A stretch of DNA of 64,000 bases from Marinobacterium ramblicola (GTDB lineage: Bacteria; Pseudomonadota; Gammaproteobacteria; Pseudomonadales; Balneatricaceae). A model generated the notes under the pieces. It made no database searches, was not told the origin of the DNA, and saw only the letters and a list, made by a program, of their open reading frames with translations. Both the position numbers and the translations under genes were made by a program. Location of the stretch: positions 62,001-126,000 of the forward strand of contig NZ_JAHREP010000012.1 in the NCBI RefSeq assembly GCF_019084545.1. Reading direction: 5' to 3'. Shown here piece by piece: positions 6,347-16,019 of the stretch (position 1 is its first letter; the number at the start of each line of letters is the position of its first letter).

Positions 6347-8668
6347 TTATTCATACTGACTCAGTGTGAGGTTCAGCTCCTCGGCTTTGGCGCGGGCGGC
6401 GACCAGATCCTGTTCGATCTGGCTGCGCTCGTCGTCGCTTTCCGCCTTGCTCAGAGAGCGTTCGCCCTTGGTAACGGCCGCACGCGCCATCGCGGCGTCG
6501 ATGCGCAGCTGCTTCAGGTCGATGCCGGAGTTCGCGGCGCGCTCGATCAGTACCTGCTCGGCTTTGTCGAACTCGGCTGTTGCCTGCTCGAAACGCTGCT
6601 TGAGTTCATCAGCCTCGACTTGCAGGCGCGCTTTTTCCGTTTCATCCTCGCAGCCCTCCAGTGCCGATTCCGCCTTCTTCAGCTTGGTGCGCATGATCGA
6701 CACCTGCTGTTTCAACGCTTTGATATCGACCTCGGCGGGCTTTTCCTCGGGCACTGCGGGTGTAGTGGCCTTGCCTGCCTGTTCAAATGCCTGCTGGGCC
6801 TCGTTGGCCTTCTGCTCCAGCGTAGCGACGGTGGTGCGTAGCTTGTCGACGCCATCCAGCCCTTTCTCTTCCGCATTTTTCAGGGCGTCCTGGGCCTTTT
6901 TCAGCTTGGTGCGTGCAACGGCCGCCGCGACCTTGAGCTGCTTCAGGTTGTCATCGCCGCCTTCAGTGGCGGCGGGGGCGCCTGCCGTTAGCGCTTTCTC
7001 GGCCTCGTTCGCCTTGCTGCGGGCATCGTTCAGTGCAGCTTCAAGCTCTGCCAGATTATCGGCGTTGGACGCCGCGGCCTCATCGTAAGCTTTTTGGGCT
7101 TTCTTCAGCTTGGTGCGCGCGACGGCTGCTGCGGTCTTGAGCTGCTTCAGATCGGGCTCGGCGGTCGCCGCGGATGCCTGCTCGACGCTGGTGTCGTCTT
7201 TCGCGGCAGTTTTTTGCTGTTGAGCCTTGGCGGCTTCCTCGGCCCTGGCTTTGCGTCGAGCCTCTTTCTCGGCGGCCTCGCGCTCCAGTCGGGCCTGGCG
7301 CGCTTCAAAGCGCAGGCGCGCATGGTCCGCCTTCTGTTGATCGCGCTGCTCGGTACGGATCTCCGATTTGGCGTAGCGGTAGTACTGGACCAGTGGAATG
7401 CTGCTCGGGCAGACGTAGGCGCAGGCGCCACACTCGATGCAGTCGAACAGGTTGTGATGTTTGGCCTTGTCGAACTCCCGCCCTTTGGCGAACCAGTACA
7501 GCTGTTGCGGCAGCAGCTCGGCGGGGCACGCCTGTTCGCACATGCCGCAGCGGATACAGGCTTGGGCCGGCGGGGCCTCGGGCATCTCCTGTGCGGTCGC
7601 GGCGATCAGACAGTTGGTGGTCTTGATCACCGGGATCTGATCGTTTTCGACGGTCACGCCCATCATCGGGCCGCCCATCACCAGCTTGGACAGGGCTCCC
7701 GGTCGCAGGTCGCAGGCTTCAAGCAGGGTGCTGAACGGGGTACCGATCAGGGTTTCCAGATTGCGCGGGTGAAGCACGGCATCGCCGGTTACGGTGACGA
7801 TGCGGGAGATCAGCGGTTCGCCGAAGTGTACTGCACGGTAGATCGCGGCGGTTGTGCCCACGTTCTGGCAGACGATACCGATATCGGCGGGTATGCGGCC
7901 GCTGGGAACCTCGATATCGGTGAGCAGCTTGATCAGCTGTCGCTCGCCGCCGGAGGGGTATTTGGTCGGCACGACGACCATGTCGATGTTCAGCTCGGTG
8001 TGCTTGAGCACCGATTCCAGGGCGTGGATCGCATTGGGTTTGTTGTCCTCGATACCGATCAACACGTGGCTTGGGCGCAGCAGATGGGCGATGATCTCGA
8101 TCCCGCCCAGCACCTCGTGAGCGCGCTCGCGCATCAGCATATCGTCGGCGGTGATGTAGGGCTCGCACTCCGCCGCATTGATGATCAGTGTGTTGACGAT
8201 ATGGTCTTCGCTCAGGTGCAGCTTGACGTCGGTCGGGAAACCGGCGCCACCCATGCCGGCGATGCCGCAGCCGCGGATATGCTCGATCAGATCGACCCGC
8301 TTCAGCCGCGTATAGTCGCCAAGACCCTGATGCTCGATCCAGCGATCTTCGCCGTCGGCCTCGATCACGATGCACTCTTCGCTGAGGCCGGAGGCGTGCG
8401 GGATGGGGTAGGCGGCAATATCCACCACTTTGCCCGAGGTTGGGGCATGGATGGAGGCGCTGATGCGGCTGATCGGTTCGGCGATCAGCTGGCCCTTGAG
8501 TACTGTATCGCCGACCTTGACGATAGGGTCGGCCGGTCCGCCGATATGCTGCTGCATCGGTATCATCAGCGTTTTGGGCAGCGGTGCCTTGCCGATCGGT
8601 GCACGGGTGGAGCGTTTCTTGTTGCCGGGCGGGTGGATGCCGCCATGGAATGAGAACACCTTGGACAT
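6347..8668 (-). CDS. rsxC: Electron transport complex subunit RsxC (RnfC) with long repeat tail
   Basis: 773 residues. The N-terminal part (1-440) is the NqrF/NuoF-like flavin and NADH domain, with GGIHPPGNK at the start, a glycine-rich GMGGAGFPT segment and two 4Fe-4S motifs: CIRCGMCEQACP at about 371 and CIECGACAYVCP at about 410. Residues 440-506 are charged and Ala-rich. Residues 507-773 hold four repeats of 56-74 residues, each starting near LKQLK..AVARTKLKKA and predicted to be coiled coil. ATG 8668 overlaps the rsxB stop by one base and gives the family N-terminus [12 protein letters not shown]; a longer frame reads into rsxB. Such tails are known in RsxC of E. coli and relatives; their role is unknown. 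Confidence 0.96.
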   Translation of the reverse strand: MSKVFSFHGGIHPPGNKKRSTRAPIGKAPLPKTLMIPMQQHIGGPADPIVKVGDTVLKGQLIAEPISRISASIHAPTSGKVVDIAAYPIPHASGLSEECIVIEADGEDRWIEHQGLGDYTRLKRVDLIEHIRGCGIAGMGGAGFPTDVKLHLSEDHIVNTLIINAAECEPYITADDMLMRERAHEVLGGIEIIAHLLRPSHVLIGIEDNKPNAIHALESVLKHTELNIDMVVVPTKYPSGGERQLIKLLTDIEVPSGRIPADIGIVCQNVGTTAAIYRAVHFGEPLISRIVTVTGDAVLHPRNLETLIGTPFSTLLEACDLRPGALSKLVMGGPMMGVTVENDQIPVIKTTNCLIAATAQEMPEAPPAQACIRCGMCEQACPAELLPQQLYWFAKGREFDKAKHHNLFDCIECGACAYVCPSSIPLVQYYRYAKSEIRTEQRDQQKADHARLRFEARQARLEREAAEKEARRKARAEEAAKAQQQKTAAKDDTSVEQASAATAEPDLKQLKTAAAVARTKLKKAQKAYDEAAASNADNLAELEAALNDARSKANEAEKALTAGAPAATEGGDDNLKQLKVAAAVARTKLKKAQDALKNAEEKGLDGVDKLRTTVATLEQKANEAQQAFEQAGKATTPAVPEEKPAEVDIKALKQQVSIMRTKLKKAESALEGCEDETEKARLQVEADELKQRFEQATAEFDKAEQVLIERAANSGIDLKQLRIDAAMARAAVTKGERSLSKAESDDERSQIEQDLVAARAKAEELNLTLSQYE
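6350..7150 (-). repeat. Four coding repeats in the rsxC tail
   Basis: The codons for RsxC residues 507-574, 575-648, 649-717 and 718-773 encode repeats of 68, 74, 69 and 56 residues. The first two share LKQLK, then AAAVARTKLKKAQ; the third keeps MRTKLKKAESAL; the fourth is most divergent (LKQLRIDAAMARAAVTKGE). The graded divergence suggests older repeats towards the C-terminus. Confidence 0.85.
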
Positions 8669-9264
8669 CAGTGGGCCTCCGCCGCGGCTTCGCCGCGTCC
8701 CCGGTCTGTCGCTATCAGCTGCATGGGGCTCGGTGGCTCCGGCCATTTCCAGGTGTTGGGTGTGGTTTCGATCGGGATCATGTCGATACAGTCAACCGGG
8801 CAGGGCTCGACGCAGAGGTCGCAGCCGGTACATTCACTGGTGATGACGGTGTGCATCTGTTTGGCGGCACCGAGGATCGCATCCACCGGGCAGGCCTGGA
8901 TGCATTTGGTGCAGCCGATGCATTCGTCCTCGCGGATATAGGCAACGGAACGCGGCTTCTCCTCGCCATGTTCGGCATCCAGCGGTACCGCCTCGACATC
9001 GAGCAGGTCCGCCAGGGCATCGATGGTGCTCTGGCCACCGGGAGGGCATTTGTTGATCGCATCGCCACCGGCAATCGCCTCGGCGTAGGGGCGGCAACCC
9101 GGGTAGCCGCACTGGCCGCACTGGGTCTGCGGCAGGATGGCGTCGATCTGGTCGACGATCGGGTTGCCCTCGACCTTGAAGCGCACGGAGGCGTAACCGA
9201 GCACGATGCCGAACACGGCAGCGAGCAGAAACAGGACGATAACGGCGGTCAGTACGGTACTCAT
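8668..9264 (-). CDS. rsxB: Electron transport complex subunit RsxB (RnfB), iron-sulfur protein
   Basis: 198 residues. A single N-terminal membrane helix (about 5-25) anchors a domain with three 4Fe-4S sites. The first is C49-x2-C52-x4-C57-x15-C73, in [10 protein letters not shown]. The others are two ferredoxin motifs, C115/118/121/125 ([12 protein letters not shown]) and C145/148/151/155 ([12 protein letters not shown]). It passes electrons between the soluble donor and the membrane subunits. It sits between rsxA, 13 bases away, and rsxC, with which it overlaps by one base. Confidence 0.96.
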   Translation of the reverse strand: MSTVLTAVIVLFLLAAVFGIVLGYASVRFKVEGNPIVDQIDAILPQTQCGQCGYPGCRPYAEAIAGGDAINKCPPGGQSTIDALADLLDVEAVPLDAEHGEEKPRSVAYIREDECIGCTKCIQACPVDAILGAAKQMHTVITSECTGCDLCVEPCPVDCIDMIPIETTPNTWKWPEPPSPMQLIATDRGRGEAAAEAH

Positions 9265-9277
9265 CTCAACTCCTGTC

Positions 9278-9859
9278 TCAGAACCGTACCAGGCCGGTGA
9301 AGCCCATGAAGGCCAGTGACATCAGGCCGGCGGTGACCATGCCGATCGCCGCGCCCTTGAACGGCACGGGAACATCGGCAACAGCCACGCGTTCGCGGAT
9401 CGCCGAGAACAGCACCAGTGCCAGCGAGAAGCCCACCGCGGCGCCAAAGCCGTACCCGATCGACTCGATGAAGTCGTTCTGCTTCTTGATGTTGAGCAGG
9501 GCGACGCCCAGTACCGCGCAGTTGGTGGTGATCAGCGGCAGGAAGATGCCAAGCAGCTTGTACAGCAGCGGACTGGTCTTGTGTACCACCATCTCGGTGA
9601 ACTGCACCACCACGGCGATCACCAGAATGAAGGAGATCGTCTGCAGGTAGGTCAGGTCGAAAGGCTTGAGCAGGTAGGTATAGACCAGGTAACTGCACAC
9701 CGACGACAGCGTCAGCACGAAGGTGGTTGCCAGCGACATACCCATCGCCGTTTCCAGCTTGTTGGACACGCCCATGAAGGGGCAGAGTCCGAGAAACTGG
9801 ACCAGCACGAAGTTATTGACCAGCACGGTGCTGATCAGGATGAGTAGGAAATCGGTCAT
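9278..9859 (-). CDS. rsxA: Electron transport complex subunit RsxA (RnfA)
   Basis: A 193-residue inner-membrane subunit with about six helices, homologous to Nqr[19 protein letters not shown] near the start and [17 protein letters not shown] in the middle are nearly identical to E. coli RsxA, including the two membrane cysteines thought to bind an iron-sulfur centre with RsxE. ATG 9859 (MTDFLL) matches the E. coli N-terminus; a nine-codon extension upstream is possible but unlikely. It is the first gene of the minus-strand rsxABCDGE operon, so the promoter should lie in 9860-10028. Confidence 0.96.
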   Translation of the reverse strand: MTDFLLILISTVLVNNFVLVQFLGLCPFMGVSNKLETAMGMSLATTFVLTLSSVCSYLVYTYLLKPFDLTYLQTISFILVIAVVVQFTEMVVHKTSPLLYKLLGIFLPLITTNCAVLGVALLNIKKQNDFIESIGYGFGAAVGFSLALVLFSAIRERVAVADVPVPFKGAAIGMVTAGLMSLAFMGFTGLVRF

Positions 9860-9944
9860 AACGCCTGTCGTAACCCCAGGCCGCATCCGATGCGACCGCT
9901 TGTTAGGAAACCTGCGATTTTACCCAATTTGGCGTAATAGGCTA

Positions 9945-9971
9945 AGCCCGGATCTCATGGAGATCCGGGCT
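9945..9971. terminator. Perfect 12-bp hairpin after cysN
   Basis: AGCCCGGATCTC (9945-9956), loop ATG, GAGATCCGGGCT (9960-9971). It lies between the cysN stop and the rsxA start. Neither side has a T-tract, so it is not a classical intrinsic terminator. It could stop exonucleases or reduce read-through from cysN into rsx. Confidence 0.55.
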
Positions 9972-10028
9972 GGCGTAGCTACGGCCTGCGGTTTGAGTAT
10001 CCCGCGTATAGCTGGCAGGTGCCGTCGA

Positions 10029-11720
10029 TCAGATCAGCTTGGCGGCTGCCAGAGCCTTGATGACGCTGTCGACCTGAGCACCCGGGCTTTGATCGGCATC
10101 CAGTACCAGATCGGCGCCGGAGGAGTATGCAACGCTGAGCGCGCCCTCTGCCTTGACGTCGGTCAGCACGATAAAGCCCTGATCTTTAAGCAGTGCGCTG
10201 ACCGCGGCGGCCCCATCTTTGGCCGGCAGTGAGGCTTCGGCGACGACCAGTGGCATGCGGCCGCGGTCGAACAGGCGCTTCTCCAGCGTATAGAGCAGGG
10301 CGGTGCTGTTGTCACCGGCCTCGATGCTGACGATCGCCGGATGCTGGCCGAAGCGGCGTGCACGCTCCTCGGTACCGATGGCCGGCGCTACGTAGATCGA
10401 ATCGTCGTCGGCGGCGAGATCATCAGCGATGATCATGCCGGCGGCGACGGTGGCGTTGCTCAGGCGGTCGACAATGATGAATGAGCCTGTGCCGGCGTGT
10501 TCCCGGTAGTCATCGGCAACCAGTTCACGCTCGACATCGACCTCGACACGGGCGATCTCGTTCAGCCCAAGGGTAGCAGCCGGAGACCGCTCCAGGGTGT
10601 TGACGTCGATGCGGTGGCGGATCGCGGTCACCGTGCCGGCGCTGCGAGAGGCGGCCAGCTTGATGTCGTAGGTGCGGCCCGGTACCAGCTCCTGCTCCGC
10701 CATCCACACCAGGTGGGCGTCGAAGCGGCGGGTGACCTCCGGTTTGTGGTGCTTGTGTACAATGATGTCACCGCGGGAGATATCGATCTCGTCCTCCAGC
10801 GTCAGTGTTACCGACATCGGTGGGAAGGCCTCCTGCAGTTCACCGTCGAAGGTGACGATCGATTTCACCTTGCTGGACTTGCCGGAGGGCAGCACGGTGA
10901 TCTCGTCGCCCGGGCGCACGATGCCGGAGGTCAGGGTGCCGCAGTAGCCGCGGAAGTTCAGGTTCGGACGATTGACGTACTGTACCGGGAAACGCAGCGC
11001 CTCGATATTGATGTCGTTGGCGATCTCGATGTTCTCCAACAGCGCCATCAGCGGCTCGCCGGCGTACCAGGGAGTGCTCTCGGAGACGTTGACCACGTTG
11101 TCGCCCTTCAGCGCCGAGATCGGCACGAAGCGGATATCGGGCAGGTCGAGCTGCTCGGCAAACTGGATGTAGTCCTGTTTGATCTCCTCGAAACGCTCTT
11201 CGCTGAAGTCCACCAGATCCATCTTGTTGATGGCGACGATGGTGTGTTTGATCCCCAGCAGCGAGACGATGAAGCTGTGACGACGGGTCTGCACCTGAAC
11301 GCCGTGGCGGGCATCGATCAGGATGATCGCCAGGTCGCAGGTAGAGGCGCCGGTGGCCATGTTGCGGGTGTACTGCTCATGTCCCGGGGTGTCGGCGATG
11401 ATGAACTTGCGCTTGGCGGTGGAGAAGTAGCGGTAGGCTACATCGATAGTGATGCCCTGCTCGCGCTCAGCCTGAAGGCCGTCGACCAGCAGTGCCAGGT
11501 CCAGCTCCTCGCCGGTGGTGCCCACTTTCTTGCTGTCTGACTGGATCGCCGCCAACTGATCTTCATAGATCATCTTGGAGTCGTGCAGCAGGCGGCCGAT
11601 CAGGGTGGACTTGCCGTCGTCGACGCTGCCGCAGGTCAAAAAGCGTAGCAGCTCCTTGTTCTCGTGCTGGTGCAGGTACGCTTCGATATCGTCGGCGATC
11701 AGTTCGGATTGGTGACTCAT
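10029..11720 (-). CDS. cysN: Sulfate adenylyltransferase large subunit CysN with degenerate APS-kinase-like tail
   Basis: 563 residues. The GTPase domain has GSVDDGKST (31-39), [12 protein letters not shown] and SALKGD, followed by EF-Tu-like barrel domains to about residue 475. With CysD it makes adenosine 5'-phosphosulfate (APS) from sulfate and ATP, driven by GTP hydrolysis. E. coli CysN ends near 475. Here about 85 further residues resemble the start of APS kinase as found in CysNC fusions (QHPAIVSI..., then [11 protein letters not shown], then [10 protein letters not shown]). The P-loop GLSGxGKST is replaced by EAGDNSTA, lacking Gly and Lys, and the domain is under half its normal length. 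The tail is therefore almost certainly not a kinase. It follows cysD by 80 bases. Confidence 0.95.
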   Translation of the reverse strand: MSHQSELIADDIEAYLHQHENKELLRFLTCGSVDDGKSTLIGRLLHDSKMIYEDQLAAIQSDSKKVGTTGEELDLALLVDGLQAEREQGITIDVAYRYFSTAKRKFIIADTPGHEQYTRNMATGASTCDLAIILIDARHGVQVQTRRHSFIVSLLGIKHTIVAINKMDLVDFSEERFEEIKQDYIQFAEQLDLPDIRFVPISALKGDNVVNVSESTPWYAGEPLMALLENIEIANDINIEALRFPVQYVNRPNLNFRGYCGTLTSGIVRPGDEITVLPSGKSSKVKSIVTFDGELQEAFPPMSVTLTLEDEIDISRGDIIVHKHHKPEVTRRFDAHLVWMAEQELVPGRTYDIKLAASRSAGTVTAIRHRIDVNTLERSPAATLGLNEIARVEVDVERELVADDYREHAGTGSFIIVDRLSNATVAAGMIIADDLAADDDSIYVAPAIGTEERARRFGQHPAIVSIEAGDNSTALLYTLEKRLFDRGRMPLVVAEASLPAKDGAAAVSALLKDQGFIVLTDVKAEGALSVAYSSGADLVLDADQSPGAQVDSVIKALAAAKLI

Positions 11721-11800
11721 ATATCTCTACTCGTTCAAATTCTGTATCCGGAGGAAATAGTGACTTCGATCGACCCTCTTTTCTTATCTGGAAAGGGGGA

Positions 11801-12721
11801 TCAGAAGTAACCCTCGATCTTCTTCTGCTCCATGGAGCCGGCGCTGTCGTGGTCGATGGCGCGGCCCTGGCGCTCGGAGGTGGTGGTTAGCAGCATCTCC
11901 TGGATGATCTCCGGCAGGGTGTCGGCCTCGGACTCCACGGCACCGGTCAGCGGGTAGCAGCCCAGGGTACGGAAGCGGATCGGTTTCATCATCGGGACTT
12001 CGCCGTCGTTCAGCGGCAGGCGATCGTCATCGACCATGATCAGCATGCCGTCGCGCTCGACCACCGGACGTACCGCGGAGTAGTACAGCGGCACGATGGG
12101 GATGCTCTCCAGATAGATGTACTGCCAGATATCCAGCTCGGTCCAGTTGGAGAGCGGGAAGACGCGGATGCTTTCGCCCTTGTCGATACGGGTGTTGAAG
12201 ATGTTCCACAGCTCCGGGCGCTGGTTCTTCGGATCCCAGCGGTGGTTCTTGTCACGGAAGGAGAATACACGCTCCTTGGCGCGGGACTTCTCTTCGTCGC
12301 GGCGGGCGCCACCGAACGCAGCGTCGAACTTGTACTTGTTCAACGCCTGCTTCAGCGACTGGGTCTTCATCACGTCGGTGTGCTTGGCAGAGCCGTGGGT
12401 GAACGGACCGATTCCCATCTCGACACCCTCCTGGTTGATGTGCACGATCAGGTCCATGCCCGCTTCCTGCGCCATCTTGTCGCGGAACTGGATCATCTCC
12501 CTGAACTTCCAGGTGGTGTCCACGTGCATCAGCGGGAAGGGCGGGGTGCCGGGGTAGAACGCCTTGCGTGCAAGGTGCAGCATCACCGACGAGTCCTTGC
12601 CGATGGAGTAAAGCATTACCGGGTTATCAAACTCCGCCGCCACTTCGCGGATGATGTGGATGCTTTCTGCTTCCAGCTGCTTCAGATGGGTCAAACGGTG
12701 TTCCGGTAACTGGTTCATCAT
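11801..12721 (-). CDS. cysD: Sulfate adenylyltransferase small subunit
   Basis: 306 residues, close to E. coli CysD (302). [20 protein letters not shown] at the start and the PP-loop [15 protein letters not shown] identify the family. The [20 protein letters not shown] segment is also conserved. It forms APS from ATP and sulfate with CysN. Two adjacent ATG codons (12721, 12718) follow GAAG; either may be used, and an upstream TTG is unlikely. It starts the minus-strand cysDN operon, divergent from the TSUP permease gene. Confidence 0.96.
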   Translation of the reverse strand: MMNQLPEHRLTHLKQLEAESIHIIREVAAEFDNPVMLYSIGKDSSVMLHLARKAFYPGTPPFPLMHVDTTWKFREMIQFRDKMAQEAGMDLIVHINQEGVEMGIGPFTHGSAKHTDVMKTQSLKQALNKYKFDAAFGGARRDEEKSRAKERVFSFRDKNHRWDPKNQRPELWNIFNTRIDKGESIRVFPLSNWTELDIWQYIYLESIPIVPLYYSAVRPVVERDGMLIMVDDDRLPLNDGEVPMMKPIRFRTLGCYPLTGAVESEADTLPEIIQEMLLTTTSERQGRAIDHDSAGSMEQKKIEGYF

Positions 12722-12733
12722 TCGGTTCTTCAA

Positions 12734-13009
12734 GCTGATAGGTTGGTGAAACTGTCTCGGTCCGCGTAACGCAGCAGGCGCTACGCCGCCAATTTTGCGA
12801 GAGATTATCGCTGAGTTTATTTAAAATCAAAAAGAATAAATGGAAATTCTTAAATTCCATTTTTGTATAAGCGGTTTCGCTGCCGGCCTGAGGTCGTATA
12901 GTGCAAATTCGTATAACAAAATTCTTATTAATTATTTTGTGTTATATAACAAGGCCGTTAATGTTAATATTGCCCACTGACTATATCTATCCAGGACAGG
13001 GTTGAGCTC
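12734..13009. promoter_or_regulatory. Divergent control region between cysD and the permease gene
   Basis: The A+T-rich stretch from about 12810 to 12985 holds two inverted repeats. AAATGGAA (12838-12845) pairs with TTCCATTT, nine bases away. ATAACAAAAT (12913-12922) pairs with ATTTTGTGTTAT (12934-12945) with one extra base. Both sit where promoters for the divergent cys transcription units must be. A LysR-type regulator such as CysB is the expected binder; this is inference, because I cannot match a verified CysB consensus by eye. Confidence 0.5.
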
Positions 13010-13795
13010 ATGGAGTTCGCGTACATAGTAGCAGGAATGGTTGTCGGTGTGGTGGTTGGCTTGACCGGTATCGGTGGCGGAGCCTTGATGACGCCGATTC
13101 TGATCGTCGTATTCGGTATCCCGCCGTTTGTCGCCGTCAGCACCGATCTGCTCTATGCCGCCGTGACCAAGTGCGGCGGTATCTGGTCCTACGCACGCAA
13201 GCAACTGGTGCACTGGCGCATCGTGGGTTTCCTGCTGCTGGGATCGCTGCCCGGTAGTCTGGTGACGCTGAATTATCTCGAAGGGCTCGACGGTCTGGAG
13301 CAGATCGAATATCTGATGAACCTGACCCTGGGCGTTTCCCTGGTGTTGACCTCCGTCGCTGTATTTCTGCGCTCGCGCATTCGTGCGTTTGCCGAGTCGC
13401 TGCAGGATAACGGCTTGGCGGCAGGTTTGCGCAAATGGCGCCCTGCCATTACAGTGGCCACCGGTTTTGCGTTGGGGGCGATGGTGACCCTCTCCTCCGT
13501 GGGCGCCGGTGCCCTGGGTACGGCACTGTTGATCGTCCTGTATCCGCGCATGAGTATGCCGGCCATCGTCGGTACCGACCTTGTGCATGCGGTGGTGCTG
13601 ACCTCGGTGGCCGGTGCTGGCCACTACCAGATGGGCGGTGTCGATCTGCAGTTGCTGGCGTTCCTGTTGATCGGCTCGTTGCCGGGGGTGTTTGTCGGCA
13701 GCCATATCGGTGCGCGTTTGTCGCCGCGGCTGATGCAGCCGATCATGGGCACGCTGTTGATGGCGATCGGGTTGCGCTTCGTGCTGTCGGCCTGA
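13010..13795 (+). CDS. TSUP (TauE/SafE) family membrane permease, probable sulfite or sulfur-anion transporter
   Basis: 261 residues with about eight hydrophobic segments. The paired family motifs are present: GLTGIGGGALMTPILIVVFG near the start and LSSVGAGALGTALL in the second half, followed by IVGTDLVHAVVLT. TSUP proteins move sulfite, sulfoacetate and related anions. The position at the head of the cysI-DUF934-cysH-cysG cluster and divergent to cysDN suggests sulfate uptake or sulfite export; the direction cannot be decided. It is the nearest thing to a sulfate transporter in this window. Confidence 0.82.
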   Translation: MEFAYIVAGMVVGVVVGLTGIGGGALMTPILIVVFGIPPFVAVSTDLLYAAVTKCGGIWSYARKQLVHWRIVGFLLLGSLPGSLVTLNYLEGLDGLEQIEYLMNLTLGVSLVLTSVAVFLRSRIRAFAESLQDNGLAAGLRKWRPAITVATGFALGAMVTLSSVGAGALGTALLIVLYPRMSMPAIVGTDLVHAVVLTSVAGAGHYQMGGVDLQLLAFLLIGSLPGVFVGSHIGARLSPRLMQPIMGTLLMAIGLRFVLSA

Positions 13796-13874
13796 GACTG
13801 AATTGAATCATCCTTTAACCTGAAGAAAGAACCTCAAATGAGCCGGGCGTGAGTCCGGTTGAAGGTAGCCAATA

Positions 13875-15533
13875 ATGTACATTTACAACGAAGTCGATCA
13901 GAAGATCGTCGACGAACGGGTAGCACAGTTCCGTGACCAGACCCGGCGTTTCCTGGCCGGAGAGCTGTCGGATGACGAGTTCCTGGCCCTGCGTCTGATG
14001 AATGGCCTGTATATCCAGCGTCACGCTCCGATGCTGCGCGTCGCCATCCCCTATGGTCTGATCTCCTCCGTACAGCTGCGCAAGCTGGCCCATATCGCGC
14101 GTACCTACGATAAGGGCTACGGTCACATCACCACCCGTACCAACATCCAGTTCAACTGGCCGAAGTTGGAGGAGGTGCCCGATATTCTGGCCGAGTTGGC
14201 GCAGGTGCAGATGCACGCGATCCAGACTTCAGGTAACTGTATCCGTAACACCACCACCGACCCGTTCGCCGGCGTGACGCCGGATGAACTGGAGGATCCG
14301 CGCCCCTGGTGCGAGATCATCCGTCAGTGGTCGACCCTGCACCCAGAATTCGCCTACCTGCCGCGCAAGTTCAAGATCGCCGTCACCGGCAGTCCGCGCG
14401 ACCGCGCGGCCTCCCAGGTGCACGATATCGGTCTGCATCTGGTGCAGAACGCAGCTGGCGAAACCGGCTTCGAGGTTCTGGTCGGTGGCGGTCTGGGCCG
14501 TACCCCGGTGATCGGCAAGCAGATCCGTCCCTTCCTGGCGAAGCAGGATCTGCTCTCCTACCTGGAGGCGATCCTGCGCGTGTACAACCTGAAAGGGCGT
14601 CGCGACAACAAATACAAGGCGCGTATCAAGATTCTGGTCGAGGCGATGGGGATCGATGCCTTCCGCGATGAGGTGGAGGCCGAGTGGGAGCAGATCCGCT
14701 CCAGCGAGCTGACCCTGACCGATGCCGAAATCGCCCGTGTGAAGGGCTTCTTCCAGCCGTTCGAGTACGATGCATCCGCTGCTGCCGATACCAGTCTGCA
14801 GCAGAAGCTGGAGAGCGATACCGATTTCCGTACCTGGTACGAGCGCAACACCCACGCGCATAAGGTCGCGGGTTACCGTAGCGTTGTCGTGTCGTTGAAG
14901 CCGCAACTGCAGCCGGCGGGCGACATCACCGATCTGCAGCTGGAAGTGGTTGCCGATCTGGCTGAGCAGTATTCGTTCGGCGAAGCACGCTCCACCCACG
15001 AGCAGAACCTGGTGCTGGCGGACGTCAAAAATGCCGATCTTTACGCCGTTTGGCAGCAGTTGGCCGAGCACAACATGGCGCGTCCCAATATTGGCACCCT
15101 GACCGACATGATCGTCTGCCCCGGTTTCGATTTCTGTGCCCTGGCCAACGCCAAGACGCTGAATATCGCCGAGCAGATCAACCAGGCGTTCGACGATCTG
15201 GATTATCTGTACGATCTGGGCGATATCCGCCTCAACATGTCCGGCTGCATCAATGCCTGCGGTCATCACCACATCGGCAATATCGGTATTCTCGGTGTCG
15301 ATAAGAAGGGTGAGGACTGGTATCAGATCACCATCGGCGGTTCCGACCGTGAAGATGCTTCCCTTGGCAAGGTGCTGGGCCGCTCGGTGGCCGCCGACGA
15401 AGTCGCCGATACGCTGAAAAAGATTCTTGAGACCTACGTCGAGCAGCGCACCGACGAAGAGAGCTTCCTCGATTGCGTGCGCCGTGTGGGTGTCGACCCG
15501 TTCAAGGAGAAAGTTTATGCCGCTGCTCATTGA
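13875..15533 (+). CDS. cysI: Assimilatory sulfite reductase hemoprotein (nitrite/sulfite reductase family)
   Basis: 552 residues. The siroheme and 4Fe-4S ligands are C415, C421, C458 and C462, in CPGFDFC and SGCINACGHHH, the C-x5-C-xn-C-x3-C pattern. Ferredoxin-like half domains lie near 45-110 and 330-400. It reduces sulfite to sulfide with six electrons. No flavoprotein CysJ is in the window, so the electron donor may be ferredoxin or a separate reductase. It resembles the pseudomonad-type CysI with a DUF934 partner. A site GAAGG precedes the ATG. Its last 17 bases overlap the next gene. CysG, which makes its siroheme, is downstream. Confidence 0.93.
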   Translation: MYIYNEVDQKIVDERVAQFRDQTRRFLAGELSDDEFLALRLMNGLYIQRHAPMLRVAIPYGLISSVQLRKLAHIARTYDKGYGHITTRTNIQFNWPKLEEVPDILAELAQVQMHAIQTSGNCIRNTTTDPFAGVTPDELEDPRPWCEIIRQWSTLHPEFAYLPRKFKIAVTGSPRDRAASQVHDIGLHLVQNAAGETGFEVLVGGGLGRTPVIGKQIRPFLAKQDLLSYLEAILRVYNLKGRRDNKYKARIKILVEAMGIDAFRDEVEAEWEQIRSSELTLTDAEIARVKGFFQPFEYDASAAADTSLQQKLESDTDFRTWYERNTHAHKVAGYRSVVVSLKPQLQPAGDITDLQLEVVADLAEQYSFGEARSTHEQNLVLADVKNADLYAVWQQLAEHNMARPNIGTLTDMIVCPGFDFCALANAKTLNIAEQINQAFDDLDYLYDLGDIRLNMSGCINACGHHHIGNIGILGVDKKGEDWYQITIGGSDREDASLGKVLGRSVAADEVADTLKKILETYVEQRTDEESFLDCVRRVGVDPFKEKVYAAAH

Positions 15534-16002
15534 TAGACAGTTAGTAAACGACGACAGCTGGCAGCTGGTCGAAGAGGCGGATGCACTGCCGCAGAGCGGC
15601 GATCTGCTGCTGCCGCTGGCGCTTTACAACGAATTAGCGGGCAACCTTGCCGGTCGTCGTGTGGCGCTGCGTATCAACGGCGATGACGAGCTTTCCTCCG
15701 TACTGGAGGCGCTGGAGCGCTTCCCGATGATCGCCATCGAATTCCCGATCTTCCGCGACGGTCGTGGCTTCTCTCTGGCGCGCATGCTGCGTCGTGCCGG
15801 TTACCAGGGTGAGCTGCGTGCGGTGGGCAATCCGGCTCGCGATCAGCTCGGCTACCTGGAACGCTGCGGCTTCAACGCCTTTCAGTTTGCCGATGAAGCG
15901 TTCTCCGAGGAGTTCCTCAACGCTTTCGGCGAGATCAGCGTGCGCTATCAGGGCAGCTCGGACGATCCGCGTCCGGTCTATCTGCAAAACCAGCAGAACT
16001 AA
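15517..16002 (+). CDS. DUF934 family protein of the sulfite reduction operon
   Basis: 161 residues, function unknown. ATG 15517 lies inside the end of cysI, in another frame, with AAGGAG eight bases upstream, so translation is probably coupled. Residues 60-130 (VLEALERFPMIAIEFPIFRDGRGFSLARMLRR) carry the DUF934 signature. The family is nearly always next to cysI and cysH in proteobacteria. A role in sulfite reductase assembly or electron supply is often supposed but, as far as I know, not proven. It has a single Cys (about residue 119) and no recognisable cofactor motif. Confidence 0.88.
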   Translation: MPLLIDRQLVNDDSWQLVEEADALPQSGDLLLPLALYNELAGNLAGRRVALRINGDDELSSVLEALERFPMIAIEFPIFRDGRGFSLARMLRRAGYQGELRAVGNPARDQLGYLERCGFNAFQFADEAFSEEFLNAFGEISVRYQGSSDDPRPVYLQNQQN

Positions 16003-16019
16003 TTCAGGGGGAGAGTGTT

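Noticed and set aside
7094-8653. Long open frame opposite rsxC (also opposite metG at 42948-44306 and opposite the chemoreceptor gene at 60418-61773)
   Set aside because: These are mirror frames of strongly conserved genes with high G+C third positions. They have no ribosome site or family resemblance.
6347-8746. Longer start of rsxC at 8746
   Set aside because: The extra 26 residues lie inside rsxB, lack family similarity, and the TGATG overlap at 8668 provides a natural start.
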